From assembly GCA_903813345.2 (NCBI GenBank), contig CAIIXF020000005.1, positions 18,601,375 to 18,665,374 on the forward strand: a DNA stretch of 64,000 nt. The letters run 5' to 3'. The notes under the pieces were generated by a model. It saw only the letters and a program-made list of their open reading frames with translations. It did no database searches and had not been told where the DNA came from. The stretch comes from Owenia fusiformis (lineage: Eukaryota; Annelida; Polychaeta; Sabellida; Oweniidae). The position numbers and the translations under genes are program-made. The stretch's first letter is position 1, and each line of letters starts with the position of its first letter. Shown here piece by piece: positions 12,001 through 27,000 of this stretch.

Positions 12001-15000
12001 CCATACCTTTTATATTAACAAGAGGCCATTCAAAGATTGTATCAGAAATGTTATAATATAGCTTTTAATTTGCAGCAAGTTTCTTCTGGAAATCGATAGA
12101 AATTAATATTTTGTTATTTTATGGCCCCTGGTCTTATAAGTTGTTCAGTTATTATTTATTACATGCACATTTCCTTTGATGTTTCTCTAGATAATTTCCT
12201 CATAAACATATTGGCCTTTGTGACTCTTTCAACTCCTTAGGGCTATTGATTGGAGCTTAATACCATTCTTCAATTGTCCAATTATATTTCACTTTATTTG
12301 GATATAAGAATTCAATCCACCACAGTGCTGGACTGCTCTGACTCCTTCGAAATTGGAATAATATTAGAAAGTTCCGTATTTATTTGAGGTCATAATGGCT
12401 ATAATACTATTAAGCATGGTCGTTCAGAGTCATATTTTAAGTGTTATGCTAGGATGATGCTTGAACATTGTCATGACAACACTCTTTCAAACCATAAATA
12501 AAACCTCACAAAAACATGCCTGGACTCAGTTACTTTCTATTTGTCATGCCATTTATGATTGAAACTCTGAAATGTTTCTTATTTCATTTAGCTGATGATT
12601 TATATCATGTTACAAATTGCTTGTTCAGACCTTCTCATCTACAAGCTCCTTTGTTTTACATAATATCATGAGTACTCTGAATTAATTGGGATTGTTGAGG
12701 CAATAATACAATGTAAATGGGAATTCTACAGAATATAATTCAAACGCCAATATGTATACTGGATGCCATATCCAGATTAAGCTGCATATTACATATTGGG
12801 GTTTCATCATCATTTTCAAAATTTGCTCCATATGCTTTCTGAAGTGACACCATAACTTGTGCTTGGCCTATAATGAGGCAAGCACAATAAAACAGAAAGG
12901 CCATACACATTTCCATTGTGCACTTGATGAGATGAAGACACTTCTAGTTGATTATGTTAATGATGATAACAGAGTTGTTACTAAACATCTAGCTAGGTAA
13001 CACCTCCAAGATGCAAATCAATTATACACAAAACGTAATAACTAGGTTCTGCTCTCACTTTCCCTGCCTTTGCATAAGATAGATAGATAGTAATATGATA
13101 TTCTTATGATAGTTAAAGAACATTATTCCTCATGCTATAGTGACTAGTAACAACCATAAATGTTGTTACTAGAAACAGTTTTATGTGTCACTTGGGTATT
13201 CTGAAATATTCATCGAATATTGCAGAATTATTCTGTTATTTCTGCAGCAGAGTATGGGACGGAAGAGTATTGCACAGACAGGTTGCTGACTTACATTTAT
13301 TACAGACAATTATTGATGCGTTGGTGCCGGGAAGATACAGCTTCCTGTTGAGGGATTACAGATTGGCTAAAGAAGGTGCTTGATGGAGTGTCTAGATTAC
13401 ATGTGATTATAGCAGAGCTAGGGATTATTTCACAACGGAGGCGGTTGCTATAACTATAAAACGCAACTATAACACACCCTTTGCATTGAGACAGAATAAG
13501 CAGGTCTGCTGTACGTACTATATAGCACCTGTCCTGGGACCATCATTGTAGAGTACGCAGTCGAGAACGTATTTGAACTAGTATTTACCAATCCAACAAC
13601 GGTAGCCATATAAAAATTACATCTTAGTTATGGCTGGAAGAGTTCGTATTCGGCTATTTAATTTACAATGATTGATTCGGTCAATATAATGTGGATTGCT
13701 AGCCTTGGGTTCAATATTATTCTCTAGTATCAAACTGTACGTCAATGGAATACAAATCAGGCTAAATTAGTTTGCATCAACAAACTGAATTTCTTGACTT
13801 GAGACAGAAGGATTACTAAGAACAAGAAAACCTCAACGGCAACGTGTTTCATAGTTGATGAACATATTGACTTGGATAGGGATATAAAACCAGAGAAATG
13901 AGTCGTCGTAAAATGTCAGGGACACAACGTCGGGGTGCCATTGATGCCATGATATCTGGTGATTCTTATTTTTACTTTATTGTTGTCTAGAGCTGTAATG
14001 TATATAGCTTGCTTTGCATGTCAGAGCACATCAATGTGGGATGACCTGGTGGCTGATATCATGTTCAGCAGTCATGATGTGATTGGAAAGATCACCTTGA
14101 CTCTGGGTGGACATACTTTAATAATTAGTTGTGTACAGTATTCATATTATGGAACATACATTTTGTTATCCAGAAGGTACATGTATTGTATCATGGTGAT
14201 TACTTTAGTTACTTACATATAATCCTCCATACTTCATATATTTTCAAACCAGGCAAGGAGGACGTTTGTTTTATCCATGTAGTACAAGATACTTAGACAA
14301 ACAAAAGTACCCAAATCGACGAGATTCTAGTAGATCTATTCAGCTAGTTAGTTCTATTCATGAAATATACAAATATCATATTGAAATGTGACATCTGGTT
14401 CCTCCTGCAAGAGGAGAAAATATGATGTACCAGATATGTCAACATGATCAAACTATTTAAACACAGAAATAAAAATATGCAAATGTTTGTCTGAAGTGGG
14501 AAATTATTCATATTTCCTTCTGTTGATGAAGCATCCTACATGCAAAAAAGTGTAATAAGGGAAGCTGTTTGTTTTGCTGCAAATATATACTTCATGCAAT
14601 TTTCTTTTAAGATAAGTAGGTTAATTATATTATTGCTTTAGCTTTGAGTCTCTTCTTCGACATGTCATTTTCAGGCTCAGATTGCTAAATGCATTTTTGA
14701 AAACAAGATGAAAGTCTTTGTGACTTCATTCTGGTCTTACTTTGGGCCTCACCTGCTTCTCGTAACCAATAGATTAAAATGTGCTCCAATGTGTATGTTA
14801 GTAGTGTCGTGTGTGGTCAGACAGATTAGACAGATTTCGGTTTTGGTTTGGTTTTTATTCTTTCTTTTTTTGTTATCGCATATAGTGAAAAAGTTTGATG
14901 CATTTGTTGCATTCTTTATCGAAAAAGACTATTTATCAGAAGTCATGCTAAACAAACATCTAAAAGTACATTTTCTGTACATACTGTATTAGGCTGATAG

Positions 15001-18000
15001 TCATTCTTGCCTATTGATTAATAGATATCATACTCACCATCTGTGATATCACACACTCTGATCAAAAATTTTGTTAGGTCATCAGTGATATCATATTTAG
15101 CAACAATTGTATCATTTCCAAAACATCAGTTACGTTCATTTTGCCAGTCCTGATAAAATGTTAGCTAGATCACACTTGACGCATTTTCCCAGGCAATGTT
15201 CCTAGTTACACCTTTGGTTTTATGACCATTTAAAGGGGCAACAATATTTTTTATCGCACTTTGAAAAAGTGCTATATTGTCGTCGTCTTGAGCTGCTGGG
15301 CGGGCGTACGGGCGTGCGGGCGGGCGGCACATAAACCAAATCTTGTCATCAAATTTCCAAGATAACTGCTTACCTGTTCAACTTGAAATTTTTACAAATG
15401 CAAGAGCAGACTAGTACCAAGATCTGATTAGGTTCAGGGCATGCTGGGTAAACTACGTGGCGGCCATTTTGAATTTTTCAACAAATCTTGTCATCAAAAT
15501 TCCAGGAAAACCACTTATCCGTTCAACTTGAAATTTTAACAGATGCAAGAGCAGACTATTGCCAAGATCTGATTAGGTTTTGGGTATGCTGGCTGAATTA
15601 CATGGTGGCCATTTTGAATTTTTCAATTTGGCGGCCATTTTGAATTTTTCAACTTGCTCCAAATTGACCAAATTTCTTTTTTAAAAACATCTACAAGTTC
15701 TCAGAAGTTCAAATCTGACCTTAGATTTCAGATTTGACCTTTCATTCACCTTCAGTGACCTTGAAAAGGTCAAAAAAGTTGATTTTCTAAATTGATATTT
15801 TGGATTTAAATTTAGGTCAGCTTAATTACTAAACACCTACTGAGGTCTGAAAAGGTGAAATTTTCAAGGTCGAAGGTCAAGGTCATTAAACTAGGTCACA
15901 AATGATGTTATCCAAGTTTCTCAAAGTTTGAGACTACAAATCAATTCTTGTCATCAAAATTCCAAGAAAATCGCTAACCTGTCTTGTTTGAGTTATCAGG
16001 TCAATATTTGGCTTAACATCTTGTTTATCATACCTATTTTCTTAAAATGTATGGATAAACTATCAATTTCAGTATTAAGAAGTGTAAATTCAGTTCAAAG
16101 CTTCTGAAAAAGGGAGTTCCACTTATAGATGTTTAAGATTCACCACATTTCAAGAGGAATATCAGCTGAAATAATGTTCATCCAGGGGGTTTCTTTGTAG
16201 ATAATAAAAATATATAGTCTTGATGAAATATCCAAACTTAAATATATTTTTACACTGGACGATGATCGTTGAATTGTCAAATTGCACTAATTGTTGCACC
16301 TTTAATTGCTAAAATCTGACTTGCTTGCAATAAGGGTCTGCTATCAAGGTAGACACTGATAATTATGAAACATAATGTAACAAACACAATAGAGTAATCA
16401 CTAAAGCTTCCTAAAAGATACATTTGTCTACACTCTTTGAGTTTAAGAGAAACCTCTGAACTCATGGTAGCAATTAAAGGTTGTCGTTGCCAGGAGGACA
16501 TTTCTTCTGACATCATCCTTGACCCTGTAGTTTTTACCAACAATTAAACATTTTTGAAACATATTTCTTTGGTTGAGAAAATGTCACCATGATGGGTTTG
16601 AATTAATTTACAACCTGAGGTGTTAATCTTAAAATTGTCTAACTTACCATGGAGAATATTCTCAAGTAACATTTATCCCCTCAGATTGCTGATATAAAAG
16701 GTTTGTTATCAGTGGCGGATACAGGGGGGTGCGCGCGGGACGCGCGCTCCCCCTAAAATCCGGGGTAGACAATTATTTAGTTCTAATGTAATTTGAATAA
16801 CACTTGCATATTGTATTTATAGTGGGGATTATCGTTCTTTTTATTTTCAGATTGTATGAATTGTATATTGAATGTTAAATACTAGTAACCTTTGATGATC
16901 GTGTTCTTCAATTTTAAACAAATACATGTATATTTTAATGCTGATGCCTGGAAGCCGCTAGAGACTCAATCAATTTGCACGTATTCAAGTACGAGAATAA
17001 TAACTAGATTTTGGAAATTGAACGAAGTTCAATTTCAGACTCCAGATCTAGACTTTTTTTAGCCGAGTCATCCAGAATAAGCCGAGTCATCCAGAATAAG
17101 CTGAGTCATCTAGAAAGAGATGGATAAATAAAATAGGAAGGTAGGATAGGATAGAATAGGAAAGAACGATAGGATAGAATAAGAAAGAAGGATAGGATAG
17201 AATAGAATAGGAAGAAAGGATAGGATAGGATAGAAAGGAAAAGATATGAAGGAAGGATAGATAGGAAGGATAGGGTAGGATGAGATAGGAAGGATGGATG
17301 AATTTTTCAATATTTTCTTCTCTACTCTTGACTTTCTATCAGGATACCATCAGATCGATTTTTCTCGAAATTTCAAAACGCTATCACTTCCGAACCGGAA
17401 GTCGGATCGAAATTTGGTTTGCAGATTCGGATTCCTGACAAAATTCTACCCCTAATTCATAACTCATACGTTAAATTTGGAGATTTTTTATTTTGACCTA
17501 CTTTTCGGACACGCCATAACTTCCGAACCGGAAGTTGGATCGAAATTTGGTTTGCTGATTCGGATTCCTGACAGAATTCTACCCTTAATTCATAACTCAT
17601 ATATTCAATTTGGAGAACTTTTTATTTTGACCTACTTTTCAGACACCATATCTCAAAAGTGGGTCAAAATACTTTCTGACGGCAAAAGGCTAACACTATT
17701 AGCGTACTCTTGGCTACATGTATACAAAATTTCGAAGAATATAATTAATCTGTAGTGTCAGAATCGCAAAAATAAGGAAAAACTTTGAATTTGACCTAGA
17801 TTTTGACCTAGGCATTTTGGTGTCCAAATTTTGAAGCTAGATGGCTTTTGAGGTCCCATTCTTTTAAAAGCTTTCATTATATTTAGCTAAACTCAGTCTA
17901 TATTTCATATTTTTTACTTCAAAAAAATCTTTTTTCCCATTGACTTAACATGGGCACCAAATTAAGCGATTTTTGAGCTTTCAAAACGCCATAACTTCTG

Positions 18001-21000
18001 AACCGGAAGTCCGATCTAAATTTGGTTTTCAGATTCGGAATCCTGAGAAAATTTCCTATATGACTATTATCCTGGACCTTTGATTCGGAGAACTTTTTTT
18101 TGGACCTTGTTTGCGGACACTGATATCTCGAAATCAGTTTGAGATATTAAAAAACTAAATCGACCCTAGGTTTCCTACTTTTTTATAAGGAACACAATGA
18201 AAAAAACCCGGATCGAAAATATTGAAGGACGACCGAGAAAATCGAAAAAAGTGGCAAAGTACTGGATTTGACCTAGTTCTTGACCTTTGACCTAGATAAA
18301 AATTTGACCCAATTTCCGAGGAACTAGATTCTGAACCTAAATTGACCAAATGACTGACTTTACTGAGAGCCTAATGGTCATTGAGAAAACTGGGTTAGAA
18401 TAATAATAATAAGAAGAAGAAGAATAAGAAAACTGACGAAAACAATAGACTCCAGATTTCATCTGGAGTCTAATAATGGAGATTTGGAAAAAGTATATGA
18501 CACCGAAAACGTGAAAACTATACATTGGCGAAGGTCAGGTGTAAATTCAAAACTACGCAAATCAATATGTTACCAATTTCATAATTGCAAAACGACAGTT
18601 TTAATAGTTATTATAATAGATAGTACCCATGCTTCAATGTTAAAACATTGTTAACATTTTAAATTATGTAGCCTCTGATAAAAAAAATCAACACACTGCT
18701 TGAAAACGATGATCTTTTGGGGATCTTTGACATTGCACTCATTTCCTTATGAAATATATAGATTGTTCTATTTCTCGGACGCTTTTCACTTTGGTGAAAC
18801 AATTAATTTCAGATAACTATGCAATATTAGCCTTTTAATCATTATTGGTATCATTAAACTTTGTACAGACTTTTTGAATCATGAAAATGCGGGACATACG
18901 TAATATGTTATTCAAAAGGTATTCAATGGAATCAGACGATGTGATGTTACTAACATCACTTCGTACAAATGAGGATGGAGATAAAAGTATGGTCATTCGA
19001 TTTAAATTTTAAAAAGTTATCAATTACAAGTATATCACACGTTATCATATGTGTTTGGGATGTTCAGTTTAATCAAGAAATGGTAGATTTTACCGAAGGT
19101 TGATGAAAATAATTTTACCAAAAAACAATATGTTTGTCGTTATCTAAGAAATATATATAGGCCTAATATACTACATGTATTTTCTAATTTCCAAAATGCC
19201 CAGATTGCAACAAAAAGCATTCAAATTTTTGAAATTTCCGGGACCCCCCTATTAGTCATTCTGCGACCTCTTTCGTCATCTACCGGCCACGAAAATTCAA
19301 TAATCAAGGCGCACCCCCTAACCTGAAATCCTGGATCCGCCCCTGGTTATTTCATATATTAAAAAAAATCATATATTTTTACATCATCCTTACATCTGAA
19401 AAACATGCTATTAAAAGAGCTGATATTCCATTCAGTGGCATCATTAAAAGTTCTATTTGTTTTCGTATATTTCCTCTTGTTCTTTCCTCATGCTAGATCA
19501 TTTTCGTTGTACCTTTGGGTCAATAACTTCATGCTGGAAGGGCATCAATTACTTTGCAGGATATTAAATCTGTAAATTGAAGCACTAATCATGGTATCCT
19601 TGGTGCTGTTCTTGCTCAATTAACTTTTATATGACAAATTCCAGTTTGATTTTCATCAATTATTTTATTTCAGCAATAGTTTAGAGTCCTAAGGGGGTTC
19701 AAGCTATTGTCTCTTCTATAACTTCTTCTTGATACATATTAATTAGGGTGGAAGTCATTATTTTATATTATTCTCAGATGTTAGGGGCAGCTTATGCATT
19801 CTAGAGATATGCAAAACCTTGATGTAGAAGGCCATTTGATAAGAGGATTTTTATACCTCTGTTATAACAGAACAATTAAGCTTCGATGTGGTAAAAGGAT
19901 TATTAAAGGAAATTATGACTGAAATTGAATCTCCATTACATATTTTTTTGTTTGTAGGAAGTGCTTGTATTTTTCAGTAGATCATTAGTTATAATATGAA
20001 CCTGTAATGATTACAAATTGATGCTACTCTATTCAATATTGAAATCCTTTTGACTGATAGAAAACAATTAACTCACATGGATGGATTGAAACAGTTGTCC
20101 TGGCAAGTTCTTCTTCACATTGTTAATCGGGTATTGAAATGTATTGTGCAAAATTCATTTGCAAGTGCTGTATGAGAATGCAAATGAGATCTTTATTTAT
20201 TAGAGTCTTAAGACAACATACTGAAGTTGAATATTCAACAGTATTCTTGCGTTATGGATCTTTTCCTCCATACCATTTTGTATTTCCCCAATGTGCTATG
20301 ACCAGTTTTAATGTAGACTTGATATTGAACTTCAAATGAAATAAATCTAAATCTTAAAATTGATATACAGACTTGAAAAATGCAGCTGAAGGTCAGTCTG
20401 TGTTTTTAATAACACCGTCCAAGTATTCAAAAAACGCAAAGAAAAAGTGTTGGACCCGGAAATAAAAATGAACTGTGTTTTTGGGCGCTCCAAGTCATAT
20501 GCACAAAATCAACTTTGGATGAATGATTTGATAAAAATCTTACCTTCAGTCTCTTTATTTCATCAGAATCCACTAAATAATTGAAGGAAATCTTATTTCT
20601 AAAAGAAATAAAATTTTCTTTCAAAGTTTCGTTCCCAGAAGTTGATTTCTGATCGAATTAGTACGCTGCATGTGATAGGACAAATAGTTATCCAATACTT
20701 AATTTCCGAGTAGTAATCAGTATACGTGCTATGATTGGCTGCTAGCTGAAGACCTGATTTAAACAATTTTTTATTGGTCAAGTGAGATCATGTGATCATT
20801 ATTTTAAGAATGCGCATTCGCAAGAAACTGAACCTCATGCAGATTGCCCCTAAACACAGGCCCCTACCATTGATTGCCCCTACCAGCCTGTGCTAGAGCA
20901 AGATATTTCTGAGCCATCAAAATGAATAGCAAATTGCTTCGAAATACGCAGAGAAAATATGTGTTTAATGGTTGAATATAAGTTATACCTCACAAGTGAT

Positions 21001-24000
21001 GGTATCGGTATCATTCAATGACATACTAGACTCGCTAGAACGCTGATTTAGACTGATAAATAGCAAAAGCGATACACAATTTCATCAATTTTATTTCGTC
21101 CAGTGTCAAAACGTGACTTAGAATTCCCGGGAACATTGTTTCATGGGACTTAAAACTTCAAAAGGAGAAAAACACAATTCCATATCAACTACATTAAACT
21201 TACAGTAATAGAGGATATCCTATGATTTATGAGTGATATGATTTTTATCCACGAATGGATATGATATCTGCACGAGCGAGCGTAGCGAGAGAGTGCAGAT
21301 ATCAATATCCATGAGTGGATTAAAATCATATCACGAGTAAATCATAGGATGTTCTTTTTATTCCATAGTTAAAGTCATCATCAGAATCGTCTGAAATTAA
21401 TTGAATTAATTCGAATTTTCCAAACGATCCGGCGATGCTGACACTTAGCCTCATTTTGAGTCTGAAGTAGCAAAAATCCATAAACCATCGGATACGACGT
21501 TGTATGTCATGGCTAAAAAACGTATGTTATGGTTAAGTGAAAATTCGTCAAAAATATCATATTTTACCACTGATTACAAAAATACCATTTTTATTTTCAT
21601 ATGTTATCCTATGAATATCATGCTAACTATGGAATAAATGAAATTATTTCTATATCATCAACCACCTTTTTTGTAGTTGGAAACTAAAATACTCAAAAAC
21701 AGTGTCTCGATATTCATGTGATTTTTATCCACAGGATTTATAATGACACCTGTACATGTTCTTTGTTTGCCTTAAAACAATAATATGACATATCATGATG
21801 AAGGGCCAATGCATGATAAATGTCCATTATTCAAAATCATAAAGTGCTAAAATTACAAATAAATTTTAAGTTGGTAATGAAGACATTATTTTAACCTTGG
21901 TAAAGGGAGTAAATGATTGATTCATGCAGGTGATTGCTCTCTACCATGTGAAATAATTTTAATTAATGGGTGGTGACTTCAGATTACAGGAGATTACAGG
22001 TGACGGTTGTAGTGGGATAAGTTATTGCATAATTGAGAAGCATGCACTGCTGAAATATTTATTTTAAGGTCATGTAACGCCTTTATATCTAAGCCCAGTA
22101 GGACTGAGAGCTTGTGGAAGGGAGGACATTTACTAGGGTCTACTATGTCTAGGTTATAAATTTAATGTTTATATGAAATTCGATTGGTGTAATGTCAAAG
22201 TTAGCACCTGTATTAGACATTGTTTCTTTTCAGATCATGGTTTTGGATAGTTGGGGTTTGTTTCCTTAATGCTGGTATATTTTAAGGTGTTTTCGTCATA
22301 CTGCAATACTTTTCGGTCCTTTCCCTTTGACATGTTGTTCATAAATATTCATACTGAAGTAAAATATTCAGCAAAACTCATTACCGTATTCTCTCTAATA
22401 GACACACACATACTGTAATAAACGCAAACCCTACTTTTAAAAAAAATGAATGGGCGATAATAGGGTAAATTCACTTACTGGTAGAGCTGTTTCTGTGCAC
22501 AATACTGATTACAGACGTGTCTTTAAAACTAAGTACATTCATGATAGCCTTAAAGTGATGAATTAAAAACTAACAGTTTCATTCAACTGTCTCGGTCCCC
22601 TAAATGTATTGAATCATGGGATTTTCAGATCCGAAATATTTTCGAGCTGTACCCACACAAACAAACATTTATTCCTGTATAAATGTGTAGTAGTATTATA
22701 TGACTATAAAACATATTCTGAACACTACTTTGCACATACGGCGTTCGTGACCAACTATGAAACGCTTACCCCCATAGTGTTATATATCAAAATGTACCTG
22801 TTCATATAGGGGTTCAATTTATCTACATCAAATTAAAGGGAGTTAGGTCACTTTTTGAGATATCAGAGTCCATTTATTGTAAATCCCGTTTGCTACCATT
22901 TGCTCAATTCTGAGATGACAGGCACACGCATTGTAAACATGCTCACGTTAGAACTTTTTTGACCTACATTGCTATTTTCGTAATTTAAATGAAAGCTGAA
23001 CTCCTCCTCTTTATTTTGATATCAAATAATGGCATACTAGGTACCCTAGACTAGTGGAGCAACGATTGACTCGTGGACTCGAATACTACTCGCCAAGCCC
23101 TGTAAATACGATTCATCGATTGGTAAATTCTGACTCGAATTGAAAAAAAAATGAAAAAATGATGAAAAAAATGTGATTTACCCACCTTTCAACCGCAATT
23201 TACGTAAAAAAAACACATCCAATGTACAACATTTCTGTACAATGTTTAGCAATGATGCCTTCCTTAATATATAGCATTGTAGTTTGATACCTTAACTGAA
23301 ATAATAAATCAAATACGATAGGCTTTCTCGTGTTTGTTTTTATTTATTGATTACATCCGGTTGCGCATGTGCAATGCAATATTTAACGAGGTCAAACCAA
23401 TTAGCGTAAATTGCTTAATTATTTACTTTTCAATGCAAAACAAGAACATATAAAGTGTATTGAGTTATTCTATTTGAATAATTTGATGGGTATGTTGGAG
23501 TTATACAAGGTAGGTTGAGCCGAGAACACTTGAAAACATTGCTACCGGAAGTGAAAGTTTGTAACTTTCCGAAGAAAGTTTTTCTGAACTTTTTTTCCAA
23601 AATCATTCATTTTAATCGCGAATAAATCGAGTGTTCAAGAGCCTCTACTCGAGTAGGATAATTCACACGAGTCCCACCACTACCCTAGACGCCAACTATG
23701 ACATTATTTAGAACAAAATCAGAGGTTTTTAAATGGACTATATAGGGGTCATACCTTTTGGCGGATGGATATAGAACCTCACACCTTATCTAGTCGGGGT
23801 GATTCCAGTTTTAAAAAGGAAAATCATGAAATACCCTATTATCGCCCATATATTTATCTTTCAGACATCTCCAGGAGAATTTGGGAGTTGCACTATGCGT
23901 TAATTAGAGAGAATATGGTATTTGTCCAAATGATATAGGTGTATTCGTCTGGGTAAAAAGCTAGATATTGGCTGAAATAAATAAAATGCGTAATCAAGGT

Positions 24001-27000
24001 AAATGTAATCATTGCAAAGCAAATATAAACTTGATGTATTAGTACTACTTGGAATATCTACTCTCCCTAAATGTTTCTGCCTTATATTAGGAACACTTGT
24101 TAGTGTTACGGTATATTTCTTTCAGTTGGGCAAAGTATGCAAAATATTGCTGATTTTCTCATTTTCAAATGGGTTTAACCCTTTTTTGATCTTAATGAGT
24201 GCAGTGCTGAATTGCTTCAAAGCTAGAGATATTACAGCAAGTGTACCATAACAGTTTAATGTTATTTTTAATAGTATAGTGACTAGCAAATTGTTCTCCC
24301 CAGGATCTTTTTCTTTAATGCTGGGAGATCACTTTGAAGGGAGAATGGTATAACTTGTTACAGGATGTATAAAAGTCAGGTTTAAAGCCAGGTCAATATA
24401 CAGGGTGTCAAATAAGTCCCGTCCCCCCCTCTACAGCCAAAACCAAGATATTTGGTACCAAGTGTGATATATCATTGGAAAGGTCTTCCAAAGTTACGTT
24501 GATTGGCATATATCTGACACATGTCAATCAATCTCACAAATTTTTACATTGTATCAATTGAGGTGACCATATGCCTAGAAACATGGCAATTTGGCATATT
24601 TGGCAGGATTTTAAGAATCGGGTATAAGAAAGGTCAAGGGACCAAAAGATGACTAAATATGTTTATGGCAATGAATTTAACCAATTTCTGGATAGGGTTA
24701 GATGTGTAGAAAATAGAGGGGCAAGGAAAGTGCTGAAAAACATTTTGTAACAAGTGGAATGCGAAAAAGATCAACTTTTTGACGTATTTCTGAGGTCATA
24801 TCCTTGTCATTTTGACGCAAAAAAGCTACTTAAAGGAGGGCACGTAAACTATAAAAGACATCATAAAAATATAGGTAAATTTCATCCAAAATACTTGAGA
24901 GTTGGTGAGTTAACATAACTTTGGATGATCTTTCCAATGGTATATCACACTAGGTACCGTCTGTTAAGGCTTTAGCTGTAGCAGGGGGGACGGGACTTAT
25001 TTGACACCCTGTATAGTACAGTTAAACCTGTCTAATCTGAACACCACTTGGACCAGTCAAGAGTATTCAGAGTAGCAGGTGTTCACATTTCAAGTTTAGT
25101 TTTTTATTTTAAACATGTGAGTCAATGGGAGATAACAAAGTTGGGACTGGGAAAATGTGTTCATATTGAGAGGTGTTTGTATAAGTTTCACTGTATTCTC
25201 TGATATAAAATCTGGCTATAGCCTAGGGCGTAATAATCTAATTATATAAAGTAACACTTTGCAATTAACGATATATTATATTTTATCATATGTATGACTG
25301 CAGTCCCTTCCTGTATAGATCTTAATGTTACATTACAATTCAGAAATAATAACCTCTCTCGGTTCTGTTTGTAAATAACACTCAATGAAATCATGGTCAG
25401 CTGTTTGAAAAAAGTGTTTATGCATAAAAAGCTAATGACATCTTCTGTGTCTGTTTCAGAACCACCACCTAACAGATTTGCACGGAGAAAATCAGGTAAG
25501 ATACATTTTTTTTATTTTATATTTTTATAGAACCTATATTAGATGAAACTAATGGGGAGATTTAATATATGACAAAATTGATTGTACTCAATCTTAAAGT
25601 TATACTTCTGCACAAAAGGTACTGTTGTTTTAAAAAACAGAATGTCCAAACCATTATGAAAGTCAATCGTTACTTTGATACATAGTTTATAGAATTTTTG
25701 CCTGAAGTCTGTTTAAAAAAGGGTGCAAGATAATAGCCGATTCTGTTTACAATATAAAATACTGGTACAGTGTTGATACCAGTGATTTTCCAAATTTTAA
25801 TCGTGCACACCATTCTATCAATCCTATTCATATTCCCTGCAAGGCAGAGATGGCCAAATGCCAATTTCCAATAGGGTGAATATTTATTCTCAGTAAGTCT
25901 CAACTGGGTACAGTGCTTGGTTGCTTCAGTGCTTTCAATATCAGGTCTACCAATTGTAGCTCCAGGCTGATAGGTACTTGCATCAAAGCATCATTAACAA
26001 ATGTAAGAAGGATCTCTTGGAAACATTGCATTTACTAAATGAACTTGTTTCATATGTTCTTGTATGTCAGATAGTTATTGGAGCATTAGACTCCAGGGCT
26101 CTTACTCGGCTTTTAGACTGGCGCAGCACCACCATTGATTTAGCTCTTACCACAACGTGTTGGCAAATCATGATTGTTCCCACAGTCTAAACTTAACTGA
26201 ATATACAATAATATAGTATATGTAAAAAGGATAAAATATAACTAAAATAAATAAATAAATAAATATAAATAAAATTATGCAGATGTTTCCCTAAATATTT
26301 CCTGGTGAGAGCCCTGGACTCTGTTTGCTAAATGGTTGCACCCATTAACACTTATAGAATTCTAGATGTTATATTACTAGATATGAGTTTTGTTTGGAAA
26401 AATTCAAAGTTGACTGGCCAACAAGGTCATGTTTACATATTTACAGGATTTCCACTATTGATATTTTTATTTACAGTTTCCTAAGGTCCTTTAAATTGGT
26501 TTAATATTGGCAATGCTGGTTTTGTTTGGCACAGGTTTTGTATAGTGATACTTGGTCAATCAATGTCTTATGAAGTTCTATTTGATGTTTTTGAATGGTT
26601 GAACTGGTATAGAAAGAAGCAATTGGGAATGGTAATATTGTGTGAAATAGTAAGGAATTTGTTCTCAAGTTCAGAGATCAATTCTATGAATGATGGTATT
26701 GATTTTATACCTATTTTATGGGACCCTGTGTCCATATCCTTTGCCTCTATTGCCCTAGGTATTGGGGTAGAGTCCCCTATCATTTGCCCTTATGGCCCTT
26801 GGCATAGAGGTCCCTCTCCTTACCCTTAATGCCCTAGGTCTAGAGGTGGCTTTCCTTTTCCCCTATTGCCCTAGGTATAAATGTCCTATACAGCTGTAGT
26901 AGCTGTTGTATATGCCAGAGTTTGTGGAACAATATGCCCTACATCTTGAGTCTTGATATCCAAGGTATTCAAAGAGAAAGGCGATGAATACCTTGAAGCC

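Larger units (their letters stand above)
6046..25459 (+). other. Intron 2 of RII (19.4 kb)
   Basis: Donor GTAAGT, acceptor CTGTTTCAG. Phase 1. It holds the repeats annotated separately. I see nothing recognisable at about 7560-9370, 9898-10700, 11900-15250, 16000-16709, 19346-20397, 21650-22383 and 23919-24280, and no coding exon of the right phase. Confidence 0.85.
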
